Source: CAZPMT01 sp964587655
GTDB taxonomy: Bacteria; Hydrogenedentota; Hydrogenedentia; Hydrogenedentales; SLHB01
DNA: 64,000 bases
NCBI GenBank assembly: GCA_964587655.1
Contig: CAZPMT010000015.1
Coordinates: 7,506-71,505, forward strand
Direction: 5' to 3'
In this document: piece by piece, positions 42,724 to 51,670 of the stretch
How positions within the stretch are numbered: position 1 is the first letter of the stretch
Layout of the letters: each line of letters opens with the position of its first letter
Notes under the pieces: generated by a model
Told to the model about the DNA's origin: nothing
The model's input: the letters and a program-made list of their open reading frames with translations, nothing else
Databases searched by the model: none
Program-made: the position numbers and the translations under genes

Positions 42724-44157
42724 ATGAAATGCCGTTCCCTGCTGAGTAACACCCACAACGACGCCGTTGCTCCGGGCACTATGAATAGACGGGCTTTCTG
42801 TCTCTCTTCTATTGGCGCGCTGGGCATGTTACTTGCCGGCGCGTCAGGATGCAGCAACACAAGTCGGAGGCGTCCCAACATTGTCCTGATTGTCCTGGAT
42901 ACCGTCCGCGCCGGCCACGTGAGCCATTGGGGATATCACCGCCGCACGACGCCTAACCTGGATAAGTTATCGCTCGATGCAACAGCCTATCGTCGCGCCT
43001 ATTCCACGTCGCCGTGGACCCTGCCGGCTCACGCGACCCTGTTCACAGGCCAGTACTCGTTCCAACACGGCGTTGAGGCAATACTGGAGAAGGACGCCGA
43101 GGGCAAGGAGAAGGTCAGGGAGCCCGCTCTGCCCGACTCTGCCATAACGGTTGCGGAGATTCTCAAGGCCGAAGGTTACGCAACGGCCGCGTTCACGGCC
43201 AATACCGCCTACATGAGTGCGTGGACGAATCTCGGCCAGGGGTTTGATGTATACGATGTCCAGCGGCGGCCCGGCGTCGAAATGACGGAACCGATCTCAT
43301 CGTGGCTGCGCGCACGGCACGCGAAACCGTTCTTTCTTTTTGTGAACTACATCGACGCGCATTTTCAGTACAACACAAGACCCTGCCCTGGCGCGTTTGA
43401 TGAACCCGTCTCGCAGGACAAGTCGCTAATCATAAAACTCGGGGATGCCGTGATGCCGGGCATCCAGCCCGCGGACGCGCAGTTGGTGACGGAAGTGACG
43501 GCCCAGTACGACTTGGGGATCGCGAACGCGGACCTCGCAATGGGCCAAGTGCTTGACTACCTGAAGCAGTCCGGACTGTACGACGATTGCGTCATCTTCG
43601 TCACGTCTGATCACGGCGAGTTTCTTGGCGAGCATCTGTACGTGCAGCATTCCAAGGACCTCTACGAGGAGGTGCTCCACGTGCCATTGCTCGTCAAGGT
43701 AGCTGGACAGAGCCAAGGGTCTTGGTGCGAGCGCCCTGTCTCTCTCATCCAACTCTTCGGCGCCATGCTCGGCGCGGCACAAGCCGGCCGGACCTCGACG
43801 GCTTCTACCCTTGATGCAACGGCGCCCCTTCTCGCCGAGATCAACTACACGCGCAACTTCGATTTTGTGAACCCGATCTGGGGCCATCGGTTCCGCAGGC
43901 TCCGCACCGCATACTACGAATACCCGTGGAAACTGATCCATTCGTCGGATGGGCGCCACGAGTTGTACAATGTCGAAGAAGATCCAAAGGAAGCGGAGAA
44001 CCGCTTTGGCGAGATCCCCGATCTTGCCAACCGGTTGGCGAAGGGCTTGGCATCGCTCAAGCCTGTATCCGACGCCCCTCCAGCACCCACGGCTACTCCA
44101 TCGCCGGAGTTGAGCGAGCAGGACAAGGAAGCACTGAGAGCCAACGGGTATCTATAG
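42724..44157 (+). CDS. Sulfatase-fold hydrolase, lipoprotein, with Thr in the catalytic position
   Basis: 477 residues from ATG at 42724; ATG at 42781 (MNRRAFCLSSIGALGMLLAGASGC) is the likelier functional start, giving a signal with RR and a lipobox GASGC. The alkaline-phosphatase/sulfatase fold is clear: NIVLIVLDTVRAGHVSHWGYHRRTTPNLD at the start (metal Asp), nucleophile segment TSPWTLPAHATLFTGQYSFQHG, and VTSDHGEFLGEH (metal Asp/His). Where sulfatases have Cys or Ser matured to formylglycine (CxPSR), this one has Thr (TLPAH), so ordinary sulfatase chemistry by formylglycine is not expected; Thr nucleophiles occur in phosphotransferase members of the fold. The C-terminus ends PSPELSEQDKEALRANGYL, a typical sulfatase-like tail. 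Confidence 0.8.
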   Translation: MKCRSLLSNTHNDAVAPGTMNRRAFCLSSIGALGMLLAGASGCSNTSRRRPNIVLIVLDTVRAGHVSHWGYHRRTTPNLDKLSLDATAYRRAYSTSPWTLPAHATLFTGQYSFQHGVEAILEKDAEGKEKVREPALPDSAITVAEILKAEGYATAAFTANTAYMSAWTNLGQGFDVYDVQRRPGVEMTEPISSWLRARHAKPFFLFVNYIDAHFQYNTRPCPGAFDEPVSQDKSLIIKLGDAVMPGIQPADAQLVTEVTAQYDLGIANADLAMGQVLDYLKQSGLYDDCVIFVTSDHGEFLGEHLYVQHSKDLYEEVLHVPLLVKVAGQSQGSWCERPVSLIQLFGAMLGAAQAGRTSTASTLDATAPLLAEINYTRNFDFVNPIWGHRFRRLRTAYYEYPWKLIHSSDGRHELYNVEEDPKEAENRFGEIPDLANRLAKGLASLKPVSDAPPAPTATPSPELSEQDKEALRANGYL

Positions 44158-44184
44158 CTCGCCTGATGAATAGGGCAGGCGGGC
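44157..44184 (+). terminator. Hairpin after the sulfatase-like gene
   Basis: GCTCGCCTG (44157-44165) against CAGGCGGGC (44176-44184), one G-T pair, starting on the last base of the stop codon. No T-run follows, so termination is uncertain. Confidence 0.35.
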
Positions 44185-44260
44185 TCGAGTTCGAAAGGCT
44201 AGACTGATTGCGGGGCATTGCACTCGCTGGCATATGACAACAACGGAGAGAGGAGGAAAG

Positions 44261-45598
44261 ATGGGAACGGTGAAGAAGGAACGGCTTTCCAGAAGGGCTT
44301 TCTTGGGTCGCGTGGCAGGGGCAACGGCGGTCTTCAGCATTGTGCCGCGATATGTGGTCGCGAAATCGGGCGAGACTCCCCCAAGTGAGAAGCTGAACGT
44401 GGCAGGGATCGGCGCGGGCGGCCAGGCTTTTCATGATCTGAGCAGAGTCGCCTTGCAGTGCAACATTGTCGCTTTTGCGGACGTGGACGATGAGCGTGCG
44501 GCCAAGGCGGCCAAGAAGTGGCCGGACGCGAAACAGTACAAAGACTTCCGCGTGATGCTCGAGAAGGAGAAGGGCATCGATGCGGTCGTGGTGGCCACGC
44601 CGGACCATATGCACGCGCCTGCGGCCATGGCGGCCATGCAATTGGACAAGGGGGTCTACGTCGAGAAACCAATGGCGCACACGATCTTCGAGGTACGCAA
44701 GATGATGGAGGCCGCGAAGAAATACAAGGTCGCGACGCAGATGGGAAATCAGGGCCACGGCCTGTACGGCTGCCGTCAGACGAAGACCTGGATCGAGGCG
44801 GGGGTCATCGGCGACGTCGCGGAGGTCCATTGCTGGACGAACCGCCCGACGTGGCCGCAGGGCATGGACCGCCCGACGGACACGCCGCCCGTCCCTCCCA
44901 CGCTTGACTGGAACCTGTGGCTCGGCCCCGCGCCCGAGCGTCCCTACAACCCGGCGTACTGTCCGCACATCTGGCGCGGCTGGTACGATTTTGGTTGCGG
45001 CGCGTTGGGCGACATGGGTTGTCACATATTGGACTCGGCGTTTTGGGCGTTGAACCTCGGGGCGCCGGCGCGGATTTCGGCGGAGTCCTCCGGCATCAAG
45101 AGCGAAAGCTACCCGAGTTGGTCCGTGATCAAGTACGAGTTCCCACAGCGCGGCAAGATGCCCGCGGTGACCTTGACGTGGCACGACGGCGGCAAGATGC
45201 CCGAACGTCCGGCGGAACTCGAGCAAAGCCGCCAGATGGGCGATGACGATGGCGGTTGCCTGTTCGTGGGCGCGAAGGGAAAACTGGTGGTCGGCACGTA
45301 CGGCAACGGCGGTCGTTTGCTTCCTGAATCGAAGATGGAGGACGCCAAATCGATCAAGGTGAAATACCCGAGGTCGCCGGGGCAGCACGAGGAATGGATC
45401 GCGGCGTGCAAGGGCGGTGAACCGGCGGGCGCCAACTTCGATTACGCGGGTCCGCTCACTGAAATGGTGCTTCTCGGCAACATCGCCATTCGTGCGGGCC
45501 AGCCCATCGAGTGGGATTCCGCGAACATGAAGGCCGCCAACGTTCCCGAGGCTAACCGGCTTCTTCAGTGCGAATACCGCACGGGTTGGACGTTGTGA
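44261..45598 (+). CDS. Tat-exported Gfo/Idh/MocA-family oxidoreductase
   Basis: 445 residues from ATG at 44261 with AGAGGAGGAAAG upstream (an earlier ATG at 44234 lies within that site). Signal ERLSRRAFLGRVAGATAVFS is twin-arginine. The Rossmann fold starts KLNVAGIGAGGQAFHDLS, followed by VVVATPDHMHAPAAMAAMQLDKGVYVEKPMAHT with the catalytic-site EKP, and GDMGCHILDSAFWALNLG in the C-terminal domain. Family members oxidise or reduce sugars with tightly bound NAD(P); export by Tat with bound cofactor is the usual arrangement in Planctomycetes and Hydrogenedentes-like bacteria. Follows the sulfatase-like gene in the same direction and probably takes part in sugar turnover in the periplasm. Confidence 0.9.
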   Translation: MGTVKKERLSRRAFLGRVAGATAVFSIVPRYVVAKSGETPPSEKLNVAGIGAGGQAFHDLSRVALQCNIVAFADVDDERAAKAAKKWPDAKQYKDFRVMLEKEKGIDAVVVATPDHMHAPAAMAAMQLDKGVYVEKPMAHTIFEVRKMMEAAKKYKVATQMGNQGHGLYGCRQTKTWIEAGVIGDVAEVHCWTNRPTWPQGMDRPTDTPPVPPTLDWNLWLGPAPERPYNPAYCPHIWRGWYDFGCGALGDMGCHILDSAFWALNLGAPARISAESSGIKSESYPSWSVIKYEFPQRGKMPAVTLTWHDGGKMPERPAELEQSRQMGDDDGGCLFVGAKGKLVVGTYGNGGRLLPESKMEDAKSIKVKYPRSPGQHEEWIAACKGGEPAGANFDYAGPLTEMVLLGNIAIRAGQPIEWDSANMKAANVPEANRLLQCEYRTGWTL

Positions 45599-45677
45599 CT
45601 TGTGAACCGGCGAAATGGCGGTTGAAGTCCTCTTCCGTCGATGGTACGATTCGTGCGCCATGACGAAAGGGGTAAAC

Positions 45678-46664
45678 ATGACTGAGACAGGCGATGCGCA
45701 AGTTCAGGAGGAAGGCGCGTTCATCCCGGTGGGCCTGGGCTCGTTGCGCGTCGACAGCATCACGAGTTTCGACATCTATTTCCAGCCCGCGCCGGGGCAG
45801 CCCTTCGTTCTCTATGCCGAGCGCAACCTCCGTTTCACTGAAGATGCGCGGAAGCGCCTTCTCGACAGCAACCTCGACACGGTCTATGTGCGGGGGACGC
45901 AACGTTCGGAATTCGGTCGCTATATCGAGCAGAGCCTCTCTGCCATCATGTCCGATCCGAACCTGAATCCAGACGAGAAGTCGGAAATGCTGTACGCTTG
46001 CGCGACCGGCGTGGCCGAATCGGTCATCCAGACTCCCGAATCCCTGGAGAACCTCAAGCGCAGCCGCGAGATCGTCAAGAACACGGTCAATTTCATGCTC
46101 GAAGATCGGCAAGTCCTCGCTCACTTGCTCAAGAGTCTCTCGTCCGTCTACGAGATTTACACCCACAGCGTCAACGTCGTGACCTACGGCATCGCTCTGG
46201 CGCAGCGCGCCGGCGAGAGTGACGCCGCCATGTTGCGCGAACTCGCAATCGGCGCGCTGCTCCACGACGTCGGCAAGGGCAAGATCGATCCCGCCATCAT
46301 CAACTGCCGCGGCACGCTTACAGGCGAACAGTGGGAGGTGATGAAGCGGCACCCGGACCACGGCCACGAAATACTGGCCGCGACCGGAGCCGTCGGTGCG
46401 ATCTCGCTCGATATCGTGCGCCACCACCATGAGCGGCTCCGGGGCGCAGGCTACCCTGACAACCTTAAAGGAACCGCCATCTCGCGGTTCGTCCGCATGG
46501 TCACGATTGCAGACATCTTCGACGCACTCACGACCGACCGGCCCTTTCAGAAGGCCCGTTCATCTTTCGCCGCGCTCAACCTGATGGGGTCGCAGGTCGC
46601 GAACGACCTCGACCCGGACCTCTTCCGCATATTCGTTTCCATGATGGGCAAGCCCGCGCAATAG
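45678..46664 (+). CDS. HD-GYP domain protein (c-di-GMP phosphodiesterase type)
   Basis: 328 residues; I chose ATG at 45678 after AAAGGGG (45660 is an alternative). The N-terminal 150 residues (VDSITSFDIYFQPAPGQPFVLYAERNLRFTEDARKRL) match the small domain that often precedes HD-GYP (DUF3391-like). The catalytic part is complete: YTHSVNVVTYGIAL, ALLHDVGK (His196-Asp197), KRHPDHGHEIL, VRHHHERLRGAGYP with the GYP triad at 258-260, and IADIFDALTTDRPF. It should bind two metals and open c-di-GMP to pGpG or GMP. The nearby MshEN-bearing pilus ATPase and HDOD protein on the other strand make c-di-GMP control of pili a reasonable, unproven idea. Confidence 0.92.
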   Translation: MTETGDAQVQEEGAFIPVGLGSLRVDSITSFDIYFQPAPGQPFVLYAERNLRFTEDARKRLLDSNLDTVYVRGTQRSEFGRYIEQSLSAIMSDPNLNPDEKSEMLYACATGVAESVIQTPESLENLKRSREIVKNTVNFMLEDRQVLAHLLKSLSSVYEIYTHSVNVVTYGIALAQRAGESDAAMLRELAIGALLHDVGKGKIDPAIINCRGTLTGEQWEVMKRHPDHGHEILAATGAVGAISLDIVRHHHERLRGAGYPDNLKGTAISRFVRMVTIADIFDALTTDRPFQKARSSFAALNLMGSQVANDLDPDLFRIFVSMMGKPAQ

Positions 46665-46694
46665 CCGCGATCCCGTCTCACGCCCGCGCGCTCC

Positions 46695-47108
46695 GTGAAG
46701 CCGGCAAGGACAAAGGCCCTGTGGCTGTTCGGGTCTGGCATCGCGGGAATCGCCCTCGGCCTGCTGTGGGGGCTCTGGTCTCCAATCATCAAGCATATCT
46801 GGACGAGCTCGTTCGTACTGTACGCCGCGGGATGGAGCTTCCTCCTGCTGGCCGCATTTTACTGCATCGTCGACGTGCTGCAATTCCGGCGCTGGGCCTT
46901 TGGATTCGTGGTCATCGGCATGAACGCGATCGTTGCGTACATGATTGGGGAGTTGTTCAGCGTCGAGTTCTTCGAAGATCGCCTGTTTGGGGAAGCGGCC
47001 CACAAGATGCCGGCGTCGGCGGCGTTCAGCCTGTCGGTAATCGTTTTCGGGATCTTCTGGCTCGGCCTGTATCTGATGTACCGCAAGAAGATCTTCGTCA
47101 GGTTGTAG
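46695..47108 (+). pseudogene. C-terminal remnant of a heparan-alpha-glucosaminide N-acetyltransferase-like membrane protein
   Basis: 137 residues from a GTG at 46695, with no clear ribosome site. LGLLWGLWSPIIKHIWTSSFVLYAAGWSFLLLAAFYCIVD followed by FRRWAFGFVVIGMNAIVAYMIG is the highly conserved end of the DUF5009/HGSNAT-like acyltransferases, proteins of about 370 residues with 10-11 membrane spans. Only the last four spans are here; the first two thirds, with the catalytic His, are missing, and the sequence upstream is the intact HD-GYP gene. So the 5' part was deleted. It may be unexpressed. The stop codon lies in a palindrome. Confidence 0.75.
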
Positions 47109-47136
47109 ACAAGGGGTTGCAACCCATTGTCTGCAA
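47103..47136. repeat. 34-bp palindrome at the end of convergent genes
   Basis: Arms TTGTAGACAAGGGGTTG and CAACCCATTGTCTGCAA, 15 of 17 positions paired, no loop. It contains the TAG of the upstream fragment and sits 30 bases from the stop of the HDOD gene. It could end transcription from both sides, though no T-run follows. Confidence 0.7.
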
Positions 47137-47165
47137 TACGAATTGCCCCCCGCGACGTGTCGCCT

Positions 47166-48191
47166 CTATGCGGAAACCGCTTCGACAAGCGCCTTGACCT
47201 TGTCTTCGAGATCGATGCGCAGTGAAGCGAGTTTGATGTCGCTCAATCCGAGGAATTTCGTGCTGGGCAGGCTCAGCAGGGAGACATCGGAGCACTCCTC
47301 GCCGAAGCCCGAGACGTTGGCAAGGGCGCTTGCCAGTGCGACCACGTGCACAGTGTTCAGCCAGGATTCGTCCGGGATCGACATGAGCCGATCATGACAG
47401 AAGGTGGTTACGCCGAACTCGGGGGGCAGGTTCCACCGCTGGGTGATGTGAAGACCGACGAGGGTATGGTATCCGGTAATCACTTCGTCAAAGAGCTCCG
47501 GCGAGTCGCGGAGCGTCTTCATCGTGCGCGAATCGTGGTGGGCGATAAGGTCGAGCAGAAGGACCTTGCCTACGTCGTGAATGAGACCGGCGACGAAGAG
47601 CACGTCGGCACAGGGTTCGGCGATGACGACGGCGATATCATTGGCGCATTGCGCAGTTGCGAGCGCATGACGCCACAAATTCTCCATCAATTCCTTATAC
47701 TTGGCGTTTCGCGTCCTGTAGATCCGCCCGTTCGCGATTGCCTGAACCGTGTTCGCTATGACGCGCATCCCGAGGCGGGCGCAAGCTGAACGCATGTCTC
47801 TGATCTCCGCCAAGCCGCCATACACCGCGCTGTTGGCCAGGCGCAGGACCTTCAACGCGATAACCTGGTCCTCGTTGATGAGATCGATCAGGTCCTGCAT
47901 CGAGCCCTCGGGATCGCGGGCCAAGCCAAGAATCCGGTGCGCAATCTCGGGCAGGATGGGAAGGCGCTCGATGGCTTGCGGCAAGAGCTTGAGAATCTCG
48001 GCGCCGATCGATCCCTCCTGGGCCACGTAACGGATGTCTTGAAACGTCCGCGGCGCGGAGACCTGCCAGTCCGCGCCGTCATGCTTGACAACCAGCGGAT
48101 TCATGCATTTGGCGCAGACCGAGAAGATGGACCGGCTGGAGGGTTTGGGCAAGTCCGGCAAGGACTCCGAGCAAAACACGCACTGTGTCAT
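47166..48191 (-). CDS. HDOD-domain protein with N-terminal zinc ribbon
   Basis: 341 residues, ATG at 48191. Two Cys pairs at the start (C4/C7 in TQCVFCSE and C26/C29 in VCAKCMN) form a zinc ribbon. The HDOD domain runs from about residue 60: LPILPEIAHRILGLARDPEGSMQDLIDLINEDQVIALKVLRLANSAVYG, then LWRHALATAQCANDIA and FVAGLIHDVGKVLLLD, with the HD pair kept. HDOD proteins act in signalling, often next to c-di-GMP or two-component genes, mostly without enzyme activity. It starts 9 bases after the GspE/PilB stop and is therefore co-transcribed with that ATPase, which suggests a role in controlling pilus or secretion activity. Confidence 0.88.
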   Translation of the reverse strand: MTQCVFCSESLPDLPKPSSRSIFSVCAKCMNPLVVKHDGADWQVSAPRTFQDIRYVAQEGSIGAEILKLLPQAIERLPILPEIAHRILGLARDPEGSMQDLIDLINEDQVIALKVLRLANSAVYGGLAEIRDMRSACARLGMRVIANTVQAIANGRIYRTRNAKYKELMENLWRHALATAQCANDIAVVIAEPCADVLFVAGLIHDVGKVLLLDLIAHHDSRTMKTLRDSPELFDEVITGYHTLVGLHITQRWNLPPEFGVTTFCHDRLMSIPDESWLNTVHVVALASALANVSGFGEECSDVSLLSLPSTKFLGLSDIKLASLRIDLEDKVKALVEAVSA

Positions 48192-48200
48192 TAGCTTTTC

Positions 48201-50090
48201 CTATTTAGTCATTGCAAGAATCTGGCGTAGCGGGCGTATTGTAAATGTCCGCGGCGCACGCCGAGCCACTTCTTCAAAGGTCGTAAGTCCGCGGATTACC
48301 TTTGCGATTCCATCTTCGCACATGCTGATGAGGCCGGTTGAATCCATGCACGTCTGCCGGATCGCGTGCGCCGATTTCTTCTGGAGGATGGCATCTTTCA
48401 CGTCCTCGTTGAGAATGAGCAGTTCGTAGACGCCGACTCTCGCATGGTATCCGGTGTAGTTGCAGTACTTGCAGCCGCGGCCTTTCTTGAGATCGAAATC
48501 GCGGACATCCGAAGGTTTCAATCCGAGTCTGTCGAGTTCGATTGTCGCCGGCGTGTACGCGCCCGCGCAATACTGGCAGATGCGCCGGAGGAGCCGCTGC
48601 GCCACCACCGAGATGACCGTCGAAGAAATCAAGAATGTCTCGATGTCCATGTCAATGAGCCGGAGGAGTCCGCCGATCGTGTCCTCCGTATGAAAAGTCG
48701 AGTAGACCTTGTGCCCCGTCAATGCCGCCTGGATGGCCACCTGGGCCGAGGCGCGGTCGCGGATCTCACCGAGAACGATGATGTCCGGATCCTGGCGGAC
48801 GATCTCGCGGAGTGTCGCTTCGAAGGTTCGCCCGATCTTGTCGTAGATGGAACACTGGATCAGGCCGTCAATCATGTATTCGACGGGGTCCTCGGCCGTG
48901 ATGATCTTCACATCGATGGAATTGCAGTAGTTCAAGCTGCTGTAAAGCGTGGTGGTCTTGCCGGAGCCGGTCGGCCCCGTGATAAGCACCACGCCGCTCG
49001 GCATGCCGAGGACTTCCTGGCGGTATCGCTCGAGCATCGTACCCGCCATGCCGAGCTCCTCGAGATCGATGAGAACGTTTTGCTTGTTCAGGATGCGAAG
49101 CACGACGCACTCGCCGTGGACCGTGACGTAGATGGACACGCGGAGGTCGTACTCGCGCCCCTTGTGGGTGAAGAATGCGCGCCCACCCTGGTGGTGCTGG
49201 TGCTCGGTGATGTTGCACTCGGCGAGGATCTTTACCCGGGAGATGATCTTGGGCAGAAGCTCCTTCGGCAGGTCGGTCTTGTATACGAGCACGCCGTCGA
49301 TCCGGTACCGCAGCCGGATCACCTCGGAAAGGGGCTCGATGTGGATGTCGCTCGCGCGTTCGTCGATGGCTGAACCGACGATATGCTCGACCAACTGGAC
49401 GACTGTGTCCGCACCTGCTTCGGCGCGCCCGGCGGCGGTTCTGCTGGCGGTCTCGTGGCGAAAGCGGCGATAGTCTTCGATAGTCTGGAGGATAAGGTCC
49501 TCAGGTCCGAGGGCAAGGTGGAAACTCTCTTTGAACAAGCCTGCGATGGCTTCAAAGCAATTCGAGTCGCGGATATCGCCGACCACGACCGTCGTGACGC
49601 CCTGTTCGTCGCGGCTAAAGGGGATGAATTTGTAGCGGAGGAGATAGTCCGGCGATACGCCGCTCAGGACCGTGTGCTCGATCATCGGGAACACGGGTTC
49701 TATATACAGCACCCCTGACTGATGTGCCAGGTTTTGCAGCAGGGTGCGCTCGTTTATCAGCCCCAGCTCGATAAGCGCTTTTCCGAGCCTTATTCCCTGC
49801 TCCTTTTGGATGCGCAGCGCCGTGTCGAGGCCCTCCCGTGAGATCAGCCCCTGTTCGACGAGCATTTCGCCCAGAAGGATTCCACTGCCGAACTTGCTGA
49901 TGGCCTCGGAAATGTTGCGCTTGGTTACGTAGCCGAGTTCGACGAGTATGGCCCCGAGTTGTTTGGGCTGTTCGAGATAACCTTGAATCCGGAGCGCGCG
50001 CTCGAGCTGCTCGTCCGTAAGCACACCCGATTTCACGAGGGCTTCGCCGAGCCAGGATCGGGAACTCTCTGGTTTGATTTCGGGTTCCAC
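48201..50090 (-). CDS. GspE/PilB-type secretion ATPase with tandem MshEN domains
   Basis: 629 residues, ATG at 50090. The N-terminus carries two to three MshEN-type c-di-GMP-binding repeats (LGEALVKSGVLTDEQLERAL, LGAILVELGYVTKRNISEAI, LGEMLVEQGLISREGLDTAL, LGKALIELGLINERTLLQ). The ATPase part has Walker A GPTGSGKTTTL (372-382), Asp box ITAEDPVEY, Walker B IIVLGEIRD, His box YSTFHTED and the tetracysteine zinc site C505/C508, C540/C543. It powers assembly of a type IV pilus or type II secretion pseudopilus from the cytoplasmic face. No pilin, GspF or PilT gene is in view, so it is a stand-alone copy with the HDOD gene. PilB rather than GspE is favoured by MshEN but not proven. Confidence 0.92.
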   Translation of the reverse strand: MEPEIKPESSRSWLGEALVKSGVLTDEQLERALRIQGYLEQPKQLGAILVELGYVTKRNISEAISKFGSGILLGEMLVEQGLISREGLDTALRIQKEQGIRLGKALIELGLINERTLLQNLAHQSGVLYIEPVFPMIEHTVLSGVSPDYLLRYKFIPFSRDEQGVTTVVVGDIRDSNCFEAIAGLFKESFHLALGPEDLILQTIEDYRRFRHETASRTAAGRAEAGADTVVQLVEHIVGSAIDERASDIHIEPLSEVIRLRYRIDGVLVYKTDLPKELLPKIISRVKILAECNITEHQHHQGGRAFFTHKGREYDLRVSIYVTVHGECVVLRILNKQNVLIDLEELGMAGTMLERYRQEVLGMPSGVVLITGPTGSGKTTTLYSSLNYCNSIDVKIITAEDPVEYMIDGLIQCSIYDKIGRTFEATLREIVRQDPDIIVLGEIRDRASAQVAIQAALTGHKVYSTFHTEDTIGGLLRLIDMDIETFLISSTVISVVAQRLLRRICQYCAGAYTPATIELDRLGLKPSDVRDFDLKKGRGCKYCNYTGYHARVGVYELLILNEDVKDAILQKKSAHAIRQTCMDSTGLISMCEDGIAKVIRGLTTFEEVARRAPRTFTIRPLRQILAMTK

Positions 50091-50121
50091 TTTTCCGTAT
50101 CCGCCTCTGTCAGCCGTTGAG

Positions 50122-50296
50122 CCTAGATTCGGCAGTCAAGATTGAACGTGCTTCCCGAAATGGTGGACGGCGTGGACTTTGTGGACGACGTGGACGCCGA
50201 AAAGGATCACCTGCAGGGTTGCGTCCACTTTGTCCACAACGTCCACTTTGTCCACTACTTGGACAAGCCCAACTGTCTCCAATTGCCGAATCTAGG
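50122..50296. mobile_element. MITE copy A, 175 bp, with terminal inverted repeats and TTGAG flanks
   Basis: Ends CCTAGATTCGGCA and TGCCGAATCTAGG are perfect inverted repeats; TTGAG stands directly outside both (50117-50121, 50297-50301), as a target duplication would. Inside, four GTGGACNNN units on the left face four GTCCACNNN units on the right, so the element folds into one long hairpin. No coding capacity. Confidence 0.85.
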
Positions 50297-50351
50297 TTGA
50301 GGCGGCAATGATAAACGGACTGCGCTTCGTATGCAAACAGCTCCAGGACAG

Positions 50352-51650
50352 CTATCCGTTGTTCATGAGCGAATCGACGAGCTTCGACGTGCGTCCCTTC
50401 AGGGACGCCAGCGTAGCGGCGGCCGTCTCGTCGCCGGCAAGGTGCGCCGCCATCAAACGCCCTTCCTCGACGCACGGCTCGTCATGCGCGGGGAAGAACT
50501 CCCGCAGGAGATACAGGGCATACTTCACGAACCGGAAGGGGCCGTAAGCGCGCGGCGTCTCGCCGGGCAGGGCCTCGACGGCCACGCTGTAAAGATCTCG
50601 GACGCTATCGACGAGGTCTTCGAGTTGGAGCGTGCTTGAGAAGACGAGCGTGTAGTACCACCCGAACAGGTCTCCGCGTTCGCAGCCATGGGCATCGCTC
50701 GCGCCTACGATGGGTATCTTGCGTCCGCGAGCGCGCTCCTCGTGATAGAGCGCAACCTGCAAAGTGTTTGAGTCGGCCTCGCGCCGGTGAAACCCGCCGA
50801 TCAACTCGAAGGCGTCGAACGGTTGTGTTTCAAATAGATGCGACGTGAGCGCGCCGGGAGGCGAATAGCGGTGCTCCGTCAGCCAATATGGATGACAGAA
50901 GATGCCCAGTCCGCCGCCCTCGCGGATCTTCTCGAAGCACCACACGCTCGACGCGTACAGATACGGATCGACGCCGGGCGGCATCTTGCCGAGCCGCCGC
51001 TGCAAGGCGCCTGCTTCATCGCGATACGCCGTCTCGTCGCGGAACAAGGCGTTGATGCTGAAGCGGCCACCGAAGTTGATCATGTGGACCTGGCTCTCCG
51101 GCGGATGTATCTCCTCGCCGGGAAAGATGCGAAGATCTATGTCGACGCTCTCGAATGCCTTCCGCGCCTCGATGGACGGTTCGTATTGCCGGTGGTCGGT
51201 AACGGCCATGAAATCCAGTCCGATCCGCCGGCACGCCGCGGCGACGTAACCCGGCGACTCCCATCCGTCCGACCTGCAACTGTGCAAATGAAAATCACCT
51301 TTGTATGGCCGGCGGCGGAAAAGATCCGGCGAGAGCGAGTAGAGGCGGAAATCACCCACGCACCTACTCTTGTCCTTCGTTGTCTCTTCGACATACAGGA
51401 CGTGTTCCTGTTCCGCTTCGAAATACTGCCGTATCCGCAGTTTCCCGTCAACGGGTTGCAGGACCTGTTGTCGTCCAGGCGTCCAACCGCTGCGGACCGC
51501 GAATTCCTCGAGCGGCGCGTACGTGACGCTGTACGTCGCGTCAGCCCGAAATCTGGCGTGGTCATATCGAGGTGTGATCTCGATGACCGACTCGGCGTCG
51601 CCCGGCACGATCTTCGGTCTCACATTATAGTAGCGGTCCTCAATCTTCAT
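50352..51650 (-). CDS. PHP-domain metal-dependent phosphoesterase
   Basis: 432 residues, ATG at 51650. The first 125 residues form a beta-rich domain (VIEITPRYDHARFRADATYSVTYAP) that I do not recognise. The PHP domain follows with its metal motifs: GDFHLHSCRSDGW (HxH), GLDFMAVTDHRQYE, FPGEEIHPPESQVHMINFG, GGLGIFCHPYWL and VGASDAHGCERGDLFGW. PHP proteins hydrolyse phosphate esters, for example histidinol phosphate or nucleotides; those with FHxHSxxSDG and an N-terminal beta domain are mostly uncharacterised. It lies between two inverted MITE copies that insert just outside both ends, 7 and 20 or so bases from start and stop. It has no operon partners. Confidence 0.87.
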   Translation of the reverse strand: MKIEDRYYNVRPKIVPGDAESVIEITPRYDHARFRADATYSVTYAPLEEFAVRSGWTPGRQQVLQPVDGKLRIRQYFEAEQEHVLYVEETTKDKSRCVGDFRLYSLSPDLFRRRPYKGDFHLHSCRSDGWESPGYVAAACRRIGLDFMAVTDHRQYEPSIEARKAFESVDIDLRIFPGEEIHPPESQVHMINFGGRFSINALFRDETAYRDEAGALQRRLGKMPPGVDPYLYASSVWCFEKIREGGGLGIFCHPYWLTEHRYSPPGALTSHLFETQPFDAFELIGGFHRREADSNTLQVALYHEERARGRKIPIVGASDAHGCERGDLFGWYYTLVFSSTLQLEDLVDSVRDLYSVAVEALPGETPRAYGPFRFVKYALYLLREFFPAHDEPCVEEGRLMAAHLAGDETAAATLASLKGRTSKLVDSLMNNG

Positions 51651-51670
51651 GCAGGTTCAGTCCCCTTGAG

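Noticed and set aside
44093..45679. 528-codon open frame opposite the Gfo/Idh/MocA gene
   Set aside because: Arg/His-rich translation without signal or motif; the + strand gene has all family motifs.
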